Shown one piece after another: positions 13,401-23,731 of a stretch of 64,000 bases of DNA. Source of the stretch: Scatophagus argus (taxonomy: Eukaryota; Chordata; Actinopteri; Scatophagidae); NCBI RefSeq assembly GCF_020382885.2, contig NC_058504.1, positions 15,573,019 to 15,637,018 of the forward strand, read 5' to 3'. The number at the start of each line of letters is the position of its first letter. Position 1 is the stretch's first letter. The notes beneath the pieces are model-generated. The model was given only the letters and a program-made list of their open reading frames with translations. It had not been told where the DNA came from and made no database searches. A program made the translations under genes and the position numbers.

Positions 13401-15126
13401 AGACCCTTTCCCACACTAGAAGGGGGCTCAAGTTGACAAAATTGATTAACTCATTGCCTTCACAGAGAGAGAGTTTTCTGATTCAGGATGTCAAACATAG
13501 TGTGGGATAGCAGTGATCTAACTTCAAGCTATGTCGGTGTTTATTTTGTTTGAATCATCATCTCTTCTTTGCTCCTCAGGAGTGTTGAAGGCTAATTTAT
13601 CATGTCTCTCTAATCGTTGCAGGGGTTCCAGATAAGACGAAAACAAAGGAATTCCAGGTAGAGCATGTCACCTATTGGAAATTATATTTTATCATAACAC
13701 AAAATCCCTGACGAAACAGCTCTCCTCTTGTTTTACTGTGTGTCCAGAGTAGTCACCAGAGATCTTTTTTGTTTTACAGCCTGCAGTGGTTCACTTGCAA
13801 GGGCAGGAGACAACCATCCAAGTGAGAGAAGGTGGGTCTTCTCTCCACACTTAACTTGTCCTTGCACCGCTGTGTTTGACGCAGAACAAATAAACACACT
13901 TAATCCCTGTCAGTGTCCTCTGTCCAAAACCCGAGTCTGAAACTGTTCTACGAAACACATCCCTGCCAAGCCACAGGCTTTCGCCAGAATAAACAGAAAC
14001 ACTGTAAACTGTTGACATTTAGTTGATTTAAAATGTTTTAACAAGAACTTCAACATGCCAGATTTAGTCATTTTTTAAGGTAAGAAAGTTAACACAATCA
14101 GATCCCAAGATTTTATGGCTTAGAGGACTAAATGTTGCCACCGATATTTACTATGAGATTACTGTAACCCTGAAGTATTCCCATAGCTATTACAGGATTA
14201 ATATACTGTTAAAGGCTTATGTTAGAAGTCAGACCTGTGTTAACTCCTTGTGGTCATGAGCAGAAGCACTGCAAATTCTAGTAAATTCAGCTTATCCAGC
14301 ATCACTTTTTCAGTCTAGAAAGGAGCGTAAGCACCTTTAGCAGGTTTATATTTTCTGGCAGCGCCGAGCTCCAGTTGTAGATTAACTCTCCTGATGGACG
14401 TTTATGTTGACTGTTTGCTTCTTATTTGTTTGTTGTGACATAGATTTGTCTGAAGGCATCCTTAGGAACTGGAAGATGGTGTCCATCCATCACCGTGTGT
14501 TTAAAATGCACTCTCGCTCTGGAGAGCTAGAGGTGCTGCTGGATGGTGTCTACTTCATATATAGTCAGGTAGAAGTGAGTACGGTCCTTGACGTAACTCT
14601 TATAATTTATAGTTCAAAGTCAGAAGAGCTGGCAGTTCTGTAGTTAAACTTAAAAACGTGTTTGCTTTACACATATGTAAATGTTCAAGTTGTTTTTATG
14701 GACATATTTCTTTTCCCTTGTGTTATAGTTAAAAGTGAATGCATATAACTCAAAGCATTGTTGGCTACTCTGATATTTCAGCTTCAGATAAGCACTTAAT
14801 ATCATGTGGACTTGTTTTGGCTACCCTCTCAGTCTTCTGTGAATTATGTGTACCCTCTCCACTAGGTGTACTACCTCAACTTCACCGACATTGCCAGCTA
14901 TGAGGTGATGGTGGACTCCAACCCATTCCTTCGCTGCACTTGCAGCATCGAGACGGGCCAGCGCAAGTTCAACACCTGCTACACGGCTGGGGTGAGCCTG
15001 CTGCGCGCCGGCCAGAGGATCTCCATACGTATAGTGTATGAGGACACGCTCATCAGTATGACCAACCACACCACCTTCCTGGGAAGTGTCAGACTTGGAG
15101 AGGCTCCATCTGCTGGACAGAACTGA
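4424..15126 (+). CDS. eda: Ectodysplasin A (TNF-superfamily ligand)
   Basis: Eight coding exons: 4424-4747, 10877-10976, 12820-12858, 13125-13295, 13623-13657, 13780-13831, 14444-14574 and 14866-15126, joining to about 370 aa. Exons 5, 6 and 7 (35, 52 and 131 nt) equal the human exon lengths as I recall them. The product is a type II membrane protein: a cytoplasmic start with CTCNKKC, a membrane segment at about residues 34-56, a furin site RAKR ending near residue 133, a Gly-X-Y collagen stretch with one break (SNAV) in exon 4, and a C-terminal TNF domain ([47 protein letters not shown]). The ligand is shed by furin and signals through EDAR to NF-kB in scale, tooth, fin-ray and dermal-plate development. 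Intron 2 appears to use a GC donor. AATAAA signals lie at 15322 and 15664. Confidence 0.97.
4782..4795. repeat. Poly-G run (14 G)
   Basis: Homopolymer 34 bp inside eda intron 1, just after the exon 1 donor. Such runs are prone to sequencing and length error. Confidence 0.9.
10078..10099. repeat. (TTG)n microsatellite
   Basis: Six to seven TTG units in eda intron 1. Confidence 0.9.
10975..10982 (+). promoter_or_regulatory. eda: Inferred GC splice donor of eda intron 2
   Basis: The coding frame needs exon 2 to end in phase 1. At 10976/10977 the sequence is CAG|GCATGT, a good GC-type donor. The nearest GT downstream (10981) would put the collagen exon out of frame. The only other phase-1 GT (10953) has the poor context GGA|GTCCCG and would trim the exon by 24 nt. 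Inferred, not proven. Confidence 0.5.
12000..12043. repeat. (TG)n/(CG)n microsatellite
   Basis: TG units followed by a short CG alternation, in eda intron 2. A CA-rich partner occurs at 12311-12331 and 12449-12470. Confidence 0.9.
12311..12331. repeat. (CA)n microsatellite
   Basis: CA-rich run in eda intron 2, opposite in strand sense to the TG run at 12000. Confidence 0.85.
12449..12470. repeat. (CG)n/(CA)n microsatellite
   Basis: A CGCGCG alternation followed by CA units, mirroring the TG/CG tract at 12000-12043. Confidence 0.85.
14565..14580 (+). promoter_or_regulatory. eda: Tandem splice donors for EDA-A1 and EDA-A2
   Basis: At the end of exon 7 two donors lie 6 nt apart: CAG|GTAGAA at 14568/14569 and GAA|GTGAGT at 14574/14575. 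The downstream one keeps Val-Glu (A1, which binds EDAR). The upstream one drops both residues (A2, which binds XEDAR/EDA2R). This matches the two-residue difference known in mammals. Confidence 0.9.
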
Positions 15127-16319
15127 CAACTACACACCACACCAGCCTTCTGCACTTCTGCAGTAATGGAAGGTTGCTCACAATGGTTGAATCAGTACCA
15201 AGCAACTTCAAGCCCAAGTCTTGCCCCTGTTTAGAATGAACTTAAACCATCCCGATTATTAAATTTAAGGGAGCCCTCAGGTGGCTCTTCTTCACTTTCA
15301 CGGCTCTGTATTAAAAAGGACAATAAAGTTATCCTTCTCCCTCACATTGATTTGGTGCAAAGAGATCAGCCTTGGTGAGTCCTCATCAAACAAAAGTTTC
15401 TATTTATAGTCACCATTTTGTGTCAAACGACATTTCTCTTTATAACAAGGAAGGATACTGCGCTGACATATACTTAACATTTACATATTTTCTAAGTGCT
15501 GTTGAATGATAATCTTGTATCTCCAAAAACACCAGCTATTCAAAATGTCTAATTTTCAGTTTGTATATTTTGCCGTTTTAATTAATTTAATTAAACTAAC
15601 AGTTAAAAGTTAGTGGCCTAATGAGGGCTTTAAAGCTCCCTATGCCATTGGGTTCTAAAAATGAATAAAATATCATATAAATGTTAAAGCAAGCATAAAG
15701 ATATCCATGCAAAGCGGTGAAAAATCCATTAAAACTGGAGTTAGAAGGTATTCACAGAGCAACAGCACTATATATTTTGCACACATTTGCACTACAGCAT
15801 CCCTGCAGAATATCAGTGATATGTTTCGTTACCATGCTATTGTTTAGTTACCGTATGAATGAATCCATGTGGAAAAATGATAGTTGTTTATACGTCTATG
15901 TACATATTGTATATAAAATGGGATATACTTTTGTAAATGGAGTTGATTGATGGATTAAAATGTTTCATTTTCTGTCTAAACCCATTTGTCTGTCTTTTGT
16001 GTTTGTGTAGCGGGTGGTATTGATTTAAAAGGTTAAAACTTCTCTGGCATGAGTACTGACAAGAACAAATGATGTTCTTTGAGTGAGGCCTTTGTCTTTA
16101 TTAAAATGTGGCTTTTACTTTGACTGCAAGTTTCACAACACACTGCAAATTTGGCTGTAATCTTAATGCAATCTAAATGAGTTCCATCTTGAGAGGCCGA
16201 GAGAAGATAGTTCCTCATTTAGAAACCAATTTTGAAACTGAACATTTAGGTTTCCGGGGTTTAACTGATGTGTGACCTCACCCATTTGAGTAACTTGAGG
16301 ACATCCAGTCAGTCTCACA
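15127..16319. other. eda 3' UTR and eda-tnfsf13b intergenic gap
   Basis: Only about 1.2 kb separates the two genes. AATAAA motifs at 15322 and 15664 and ATTAAA near 15954 are possible eda poly(A) signals. The rest has no open frame of note. In stickleback, as I recall, a Wnt-responsive armour-plate enhancer lies close 3' of Eda. Two TCF-like CTTTGA cores occur here at 16077 and 16118, which is weak evidence on its own. Confidence 0.5.
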
Positions 16320-17848
16320 ATGTTTTACAATGCTTTATTATCGCTAACAGCATTTATGTTTTGTCTCAGCCTTTTCCTGGTGTACAGAGCCAGTGTTTTA
16401 GAGAACGACTTTCGCAAACTCCAAGGGGACATAATTCTGCAATTGAATCAGCCACGTTCTGAGGGAGTCAATGGGAAATTTGCCAAGATGTCTAAAACAA
16501 GGGAGGTATGTCACTGATTATGCAGAATGGAGTCATCTTGGACAACGTACTTTATGTTATTAGTAAGCATTCAGATAGCGCTGCAATAATAAATTTTCTC
16601 CTAATGCTTTGTTTTCCCACAGGACATGAAGCCAAGTATTTTGCAAAAAGCTCAGAGTTCTCTGAATTTATCTTCTAGAAGAGTAAAACGGGAACAGGGC
16701 AGTTGCAGAGGTGGGTTGGAGCTGCGAACTAAAAATGTGTCAATTAGTTACAGTTTAATCAGGTAGAGAGACCATAAGAGGTGTATGCTAAGTTAATAAA
16801 ATTAAAGTATTATGTTTATTTCTCCCTCTTGCCAGCTCCAACATCATTCCTGCAGTTAACAGCTAGCACTAATGAACAGCCAGACATAAGAGGTAAAACT
16901 AAATTCAAGTGTTTGGCTTTGGCATTGCACCAAATGCCATTATTTTGAATAAGTGTATCTTGCCTTCTCCCATAGGAAATATAGCAGTGATCCCTTGGAC
17001 TGTTTCTGCACAGCGAGGAAATGCAATTTCACAAAAGGAAAACAGAATCGTTGTCCAAGAAGATGGTTATTACTTGGTGTTTGGACAAGTATTGTGTCAC
17101 TGCAATTCAAGCATAACTAAATCGATATTACATCTGATTTGTTCCAACTATTCAGCTAATGTTCCGCTTAATTCACAGGTTTTGTTTCAAAGCCCAAGCA
17201 TAGTTATGGGTCATATCATTCAAAGCCGGGGTTTCAACACAACAGGAACAACATCAAGAGAGTTATTGCGCTGCGTGCAAGAGATGCCAGATGAAACTCC
17301 TGTCAGTACATGCTACACTTCAGGTCAGTAAAGCACTACTGTGTGCTCAAAAAATAGTTCAATACGTTTTGGGTAATATACTTACTCACCTTTGGGCCAT
17401 GGTTTAGATGAGAAAATGGTATGGTAAACATGGTAAACATGAGGCTACAGCCAGCAGATGTATGATGTGCTGGACTATGATTTTCAGCCTCCTTCTGGCC
17501 AAAAACTAGTCAAGTACACCCCCACCCCCTTAAACCTCACCGTGTGTTTTGGTTTTTGTACAGATTAAATATCTTTTGGTTCATCCCTTACAACTCAGCA
17601 GACTTACAGAATCTATGCCTAGAATATATTACTAGGAGACATTAAGTGAGTTTAATTTTTTATTTTTATTTTATTTGTCACTAAGCTATCTCCCCTTATG
17701 CTTTCTTGTATGTATCCTCATGTATGTCACAGGCATAGTGCAGCTGCTTCAGGATGATGAGCTAGATCTGGTGATACCATACAGGCCCCAAGCTCTCATC
17801 TCCATGGATGCAGACTCAACCTTTTTTGGTGTCATACAGCTGAACTAG
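16320..17848 (+). CDS. tnfsf13b: TNF ligand superfamily member 13B (BAFF-like)
   Basis: Six exons: 16320-16505, 16623-16710, 16836-16892, 16976-17088, 17179-17323 and 17733-17848. They keep frame and give 234 aa. The protein is type II with a very short cytoplasmic start, a membrane segment at about residues 5-22, a basic furin-like site RRVKR in exon 2, and a TNF domain. Its motifs fit BAFF: IPWTVSAQRGNAI, KENRIVV, DGYYLVFGQ, VMGHIIQ, LLRCVQEMP, TCYTSGI, DELDLVIP and STFFGVIQL. BAFF is a B-cell survival cytokine. An in-frame TGA at 16296 lies before the chosen ATG, so the start is bounded unless an upstream exon exists; human BAFF has a longer cytoplasmic part. A poly(A) signal may be ATTAAA at 18081. 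It could instead be the fish BAFF/APRIL-like form (BALM), but position beside eda favours tnfsf13b. Confidence 0.9.
17089..17178 (+). other. tnfsf13b: 90-nt in-frame intron of tnfsf13b
   Basis: Donor CAA|GTATTG and acceptor TTCACAG|GTT. The 90 nt are a multiple of three without a stop, so the unspliced reading frame stays open. Removing it restores FGQ-VLFQSPSIVMGHIIQ, which aligns with YGQVLY..AMGHLIQ of human BAFF. That is why it is called an intron rather than coding sequence. Confidence 0.85.
17350..17510 (+). repeat. Degenerate interspersed repeat (TAGCTTAGC-type family), weak
   Basis: Pieces such as AATAGTTCAATACGTTTTGGG, GAGGCTACAGCCAGCAG and GTGCTGGACTATGATTTT resemble parts of the percomorph repeat seen more clearly near 46180, 48440 and 63585. 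It sits in tnfsf13b intron 5 and is strongly decayed. Confidence 0.4.
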
Positions 17849-18734
17849 AAGAAGACAGTATGAGGCTGATAACAGTTCAGCTTCTTGTTGCAGGATACAG
17901 AAAACTGACACTGAGCTGTGTGACGGGATGCTGATAAAGGACAGAGTGACAGCAGGAAAACTGCTGGGACCTGTCATTAATCTCAGGAAAACAGCACATA
18001 ATGAACTTTTGAATTAACTGTGTATATCATCTTTCAGCTTTTTGAAGACAGCTATTTTTAAACTCCTTTAGCTTTAAATCATTAAAGCGTAACATCCAGG
18101 TAGTCCACCTGGGCCTGTCCCCTCACATTGTTTATGTGTGCTACCACCTCCTTTCATCAGTCTATTTTAGCATGTCTCTTTATACTTTGCTTGGGGCTTC
18201 CCTCCAGCTCCACCTCTGTGCTCTCTGTTTATTTGTTCCTCTCATCTATTTTAGAATGGCTTCCGTTTCCCTGAGACTATGTCAGGAACAAACAAAGGTA
18301 TAAATTTATATCGCTTGGTAGGTGTTTTCCTGGTTGACACGAACTGCTCAACGCTGTAATTATAAAATTAAAGTTGTTATAAATGTGATAATGAACATAT
18401 GAATTCTTGGTTGGAATGAATTTATGTTAATAATTAATGATGAATTCATTCATCTGTATAATTAGGTTACCATTAAACACAGAAATATGATCATTTTGTC
18501 TAAAAATGAGTTTTGTCCAAATTAAAGAGCCCTTAGTGAAAGTGATATTGGAGTGGTCAATCCTTTTTCTACTTATAGTATCCACAACGCCTATCTGTTG
18601 TCTACAGCTCTGCTGTTTTCTGTCTTGCCTTTTTTTTTTCTTATGAAGCATGGCTGTAAGAGGGGGGTTGTGAGTGTGTATATGAGCTCTGACAACAGTA
18701 GCTGTACAGCAGCAGAAGCAGCAGCAGAAGGAGA
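17849..18734. other. tnfsf13b 3' UTR and tnfsf13b-garp gap
   Basis: About 0.9 kb with ATTAAA at 18081 as a likely poly(A) signal. A CAG/GAA-rich stretch at 18709-18730 probably lies in the garp 5' UTR. The frame at 18553-18798 looks chance, because the garp signal peptide uses another frame of the same DNA. Confidence 0.5.
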
Positions 18735-20829
18735 ATGGTCAGGCATACGTTCTCTCATCTCTTATTACTGTGGTCACTCAGCAATGACCTCTGTGTAACT
18801 GGATGGACATATCATGGGCCAAAGGTAAGTTCATTATGAAATTACTTAAATGCTAATTGAAAAGTTTGACATTGCATTGTACTATTTCTCAGATCTTAAT
18901 TGCTCAGGCTGTTCACTCTTTGACTATGATTAATGTTCATTTCATTTTAAGGAGCAGTCCTGGAACAATCGGAATCTCCATTCTGTCCCTCCAGATTTGG
19001 ATGCAAGGCTTAGAATTCTGGACCTGTCCAATAACTTCATCAGACAGCTGCACACACTTGCTTTGCCATACTTGGAGCAGCTGGACCTGAGCTCCAACCA
19101 GCTGGATCTGATCTCTGAAGGGGCTTTTGAAAACCTGGCTAGACTTGAAGAGCTGAATTTGTCCAGAAACTCACTGAACAACAACCTTGGCATTAACAGC
19201 AAAGCCCTCCAATCCATCAGTAGACTCAAAACTTTGGACATATCAATGAATGGTTTGAGTGGTGATGCAGTGGAACGGTACCTTCGAAACAAATCTTCTC
19301 TTGATCAACTTAAGATGACTGGTAATGCTTTAACAAGACTTTCACACAATTTCTTCGATGAGAGTATAGGTCTGAGGTCCATTACTATTGATGACAATCA
19401 GATATCAGTAATAGAGCAGGGGACTTTTGAACCATTGAGCCAATTAGAGGTGCTAAACTTGGCCAAAAATAACCTTGCACATATCTGTGATTTTAAATTA
19501 CATCAAGTCAAATATTTGAATCTCAGTAGAAATTCAGTTGAGTTCTTTGTTACGCATGAGGACGGCCTGTTTTACAGACTTGAGATTCTTGATCTGAGTC
19601 ACAACAAACTCCTTTATTTCCCAGTTGTTCCAAAAATAAATTGTCTGAAGTACCTTCATTTACAGAATAATATGGTTGGTACGTTAAATTCAGAGGCTAC
19701 AATGGTTTCAGAAGCCAATGCTCTTTACCATGAGATTACAAAGGAAAGAACAGTTAGAAAAAATAACCTACACTCAAACTGGAGGCAGATGCCATTGATT
19801 TATATTGATCTGAGCTATAACCACTTCACATCTTTCCCGCTGGAAACTTTGAGCCTTCTCTCATCTTTAGAAACTCTGAATTTCAGTCACAACTGCCTGA
19901 AAAATGTAATCTGGAATGTTAGAAAAGATGACGAATCAGAATCCCATCGGCAGCTTTTCTTTCCCTCCTTAAAGTACCTCGACATGCAAAGCAATGGACT
20001 TGTTTCTATTTCCCCGCTATTTCTCAAGGCGCTCACACAAATAGAAGTACTAAATCTACAAGACAATTATGTGCAACCTTGTGCCTCTCTGGGCCATTTG
20101 CAAAGCTCTCAATCAACACAGCAATTGAATCTCAGCGCATCTTGCATTGCCTTCGAGCAGTTAAGAACCCTTAAACACCTCAATCTCAAAGAAAACAACA
20201 TTGAAATGCTTCAGACACACACATTTAAAAACACTTCTTTGATTTCTTTAAACCTTGCAAGAAATTCACATATGGTAATGCAGGTGGGTGCATTAGAAGG
20301 TGTGCATGAGACTCTTCAGTCCTTGACTATCAGTGAAATGAACATGACCAGCTCTGATCTTTCTTTACCCTGCATGCCAGTGTTAACTCAGCTGAACTTA
20401 TCTAACAACCATTTAGACAGGATGCCCGGCAGTTTAAACTGCTCTCCTCTGAGAGAAATTGACATAAGAAATAATCATTTTGTGTCTTTAAACCATTCCT
20501 TGATCCTTGCTTTATCTGTGCACCTCAATCTTATGTATATTAGTGGAAATTATTTTAACTGTTGTGACAGTAAATGGCTGACAACCCTACAGGAGTCAGA
20601 GATAAAGCTGCCAGATATCAGTGACACTGTTTGCTTTACAAGCGACAGAAACATTGTGATGGCAGGGTATCTGAAAAAAAGTTCAGTGGACTGTTTCTTT
20701 CATCCAAAAGCACAGGAAATTCATTTTGGACAAATGATCGTTATTGTTTTTTTTATAACTGTATTATTAACAGTGCTGATCATGTTCACCAGGAAGGTGT
20801 GCTCCACAAAGAGATCATGTTTAGTGTGA
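18735..20829 (+). CDS. lrrc32: GARP / LRRC32-like leucine-rich-repeat membrane receptor
   Basis: Two coding exons, 18735-18824 and 18952-20829, joined in phase 0 to 655 aa (human LRRC32 is 662). Exon 1 starts MVRHTFSHLLLLWSLSNDLC, a signal peptide, and ends at AAG|GTAAGT. Exon 2 opens with EQSWNNRNLHSVPPDLDARL, leading into about 20 leucine-rich repeats. A C-terminal cysteine cap (NYFNCCDSKWLTTL ... SSVDCFFH) and one membrane helix (MIVIVFFITVLLTVLIMF) follow, with a short basic tail. Order and spacing of repeats match mammalian GARP, including SCIAF followed by LRTLKHLNLKENNIEML. GARP displays latent TGF-beta on regulatory T cells and platelets in mammals. Both cysteines used for that link in mammals appear replaced here (Arg223, Ser369). 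A poly(A) signal lies at 21530. The related NRROS/LRRC33 is the alternative. Confidence 0.88.
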
Positions 20830-23731
20830 TATCTAAAATATACTCTCACTGGTTTATTTTGTACATTTACATTGTTCTATTTATGCATATGGGTTACATA
20901 TAGTGAGCAAAACAAACACTTTCAGTGAGAAACTGGAATGCAAAATGTAGTAACTGAAGCATAATTCCTGTTAAGCTGCAATTTGCATGACCCCTTTTAG
21001 TACAAACAGAAATGGGCTTAATGGCTGCTGAGAGGCTTTTAATTAGCAATATGCGATAAAAATCAAAAATCTTTGTTATCTGAGACATGATCCTATTCTC
21101 ATTTCTATTCAGGGTACCTACCTAGGCTCTATGGCTCTCTTACACATAACTTGTCAGTAAGACATGCATCACACTGTGCAACCTGTGCAGCCAAAATGCT
21201 GTGTGCCAGATTCACTAATCAAGCAGAGAATTTTAGCCCATCCTTCACTATGAAATGTTTGTTTGCGACTAGAAGTTCAACCTTGGCTCAAATTTTAATG
21301 ACGTCTGTGAGGACTTGCACAATCCAGAATGTGGACTCACCAACACCGTTATCTTTTGTATAATAATAAAATAGTTTAGTGGACAGTGTTTATATACACA
21401 ATTCATTTTCACCGATGTCACTATCTGAAGCTCATGTTTTGTCATGTATAACCTATGCACCTATGCAGCTCTGACCACAGCAGGTTGTTATCAAATATGA
21501 TAAAAGTTTAAATGTGTAAAACAGTACACAATAAAGATGGTGTACCTAATAACCAGAACATGTTGACAGTCTTTATTTATAATCACTGAGGGTCATAGGG
21601 GATTTCAGTTTCTGAGAATTTCTGTTTTTGGTTGAGCAACATGAATTCCACCCAGTCATAAAACATTAACTGGAAGAGATAATTCAGTGTGAGGTGCACT
21701 CTCAATAAATCTGACTGAATTTGGATGCAATTCTTTTGAACAAATTAGCACATAATCATTGTATGTAATTGACAACATGTGAACAAACTTTCAATCTTAA
21801 TCTGCAACAACTGATCCACAGGCAATGAGGTGAGTTGATTGTCTGTTGACATGCTGCAGTGTAAAATGCAACTAAATGAAAAAATATCAAACTTTGAGGA
21901 GATTTTATTACAAATTCAGCAAATGGCCCGGGAGTAGGCTGGGGAAAGACTGCTGTTGCAGGAGGATATCCTGTTGAGCAACCCTGTCATTGTCTTCTGA
22001 TTGACACATCCTTCTCTTTTAAACTGAAGAGATGTGGCATTTTACAGGTCTCATGCTCATAACAACTCTGTCCACTGGATAGCACCAGCATTAGCTCTAG
22101 AAGAGCCATCACACCTATCATTTTGGCTCTTGAGCAATATAACTGTAGGAAATGTTGCCCCACCCACAAGATTTAGGTACTAGATCAAGTAGCAGCTTGA
22201 CAAGTTCAAGCAAAGAGCACCTGAAGAAAAGAACACTGTGTGGATAGTATTAGGTGTAAAAGCATAGGAATGCAAATACCAAATTGTATTCATTCTTCTG
22301 CTTGGTGATTAATGGTAGTTGCATTTAGCCATTAGCAGCAGCTTGTTTGTTAGCACCCTGGAGCAAGTACTGAAAAGCTAACTGTAGTTCCAGTAAACCC
22401 ATCCCTGCAAGCAAAAGATTAAACCTGAGACTGTGTATATTTCTTTAATAAGGATAATATTTATCTTTATCTTTCTTAATTTATCTTATTTTAATCTTAC
22501 ATCTGTGATATCCACTTTGAGAAATGTAGCACAAGGCACTGGTATTGCTTTTAATGTTCCACATTTCTTCTTTATATCACAGTAAAACCTGTTTTTTCAG
22601 TTCTTCTGTAAACCCATCCCATGGCAAAGTTACTGTCTCAGCATCCAGCTGAGCTGTCTCATTTTCTGTTGCCCTACCTATATGTTGTATTTAGAAGTGT
22701 GCTGACATGGAATTGTTTTCTAAGCAAATGGATCATGCTCTTCCTCCCAACATAATTTTGGTATAAACAGCACTTAAGAAAAATACAGAAATAGAAACAA
22801 TAAAGTTTAAAGTACATTGATAATATGTATTTTCATACTGACTTAGCAGTAACTGCATTATAAGAAAAACTATGATAGAAAATAAAGAGTATTGTGTATG
22901 GACAAATATGATATCAAAAGACCAAGATATCAAGAGAACAAATGTGATTAGGACATCCATATTTTGGCTGAGCTTTTCAACTTCCCAAGAACAAATGTTC
23001 ATGAAGTTTTCCAGTTTAGGGTCCCCTTGTCCCTATGGGCCCCCAAGCCTGTGCACGGTAGGCTGGTTCAGTGATTCATCCATGACCATGACCACATCTT
23101 TTCGCTGTACATGGATGCCTTCTCTTTTCACATTTTCAGTAACACAGGTCAGCAAAGCATTGAGCACAACATCATCAAGGATAGTATGGCTTATATGAGC
23201 AGTCTCTATTCTCAGACAGGCTCCATTCGTCAGGTAGTATGCGCTCAAATTTTGCTCTCATTCCAATTTGCACCACCTTTAGTCCTATAATCAATCAGTA
23301 AGATCAATGCACATTAATCGGTCGATTTGATTGATATTTATGCGTACAGTAGGTTCTATGTACCTCTGTATTTTGTCAAAGAAAAGTAACCAAAAAGTAC
23401 TCAAATAAATGACATTGTTTTGAAGTAATTAAAACATGCCCACAGAGTATGCATTACATCCAAGTAGCATTGAACTGTCTCTATTTTGGGATTATAGTTG
23501 TTTTCTTGTGATCTTAAATATATATCCCTTCATACCTTTGTTATCATTTTTAAGAGTGCTATCAAAACGGGTAGCTAATAGCTAATATCAATCGTCCTCA
23601 GTAGCTAATAGTTACCTTATCTGTGATTGGCTGTCTTGCCAGTCGGCTAACCTCATACGCCAGCCGTACAGCGAGAGCCCGGGACTCCAGCAGCAGCACT
23701 TCCTATAGGAATCCCCTCACTGCCGGCCATC
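20830..23731. other. garp 3' UTR and garp-Tudor gene gap
   Basis: About 2.9 kb. AATAAA at 21530 may end garp. The rest is AT-rich without repeats that I can name. A minus-strand frame at 23033-23248 reads smoothly for about 72 codons but matches no family I know. The last 130 bp are CpG-richer with an inverted CCAAT box and form the promoter of the next gene. Confidence 0.5.
23600..23731 (+). promoter_or_regulatory. Probable promoter of the Tudor-domain gene
   Basis: Inverted CCAAT box (GTGATTGGCTG, core 23626-23630) about 105 bp before the ATG, followed by CpG-containing sequence and an ETS-like ACTTCCT near 23698. There is no TATA box. Confidence 0.4.

Noticed and set aside
13051-13414. 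Gly/Pro-rich minus-strand frames opposite the eda collagen exon
   Set aside because: Antisense shadow of the Gly-X-Y repeat.
18553-18798. 81-codon frame with a hydrophobic start upstream of garp
   Set aside because: It overlaps the garp signal-peptide exon in another frame and does not join in phase to the LRR exon.
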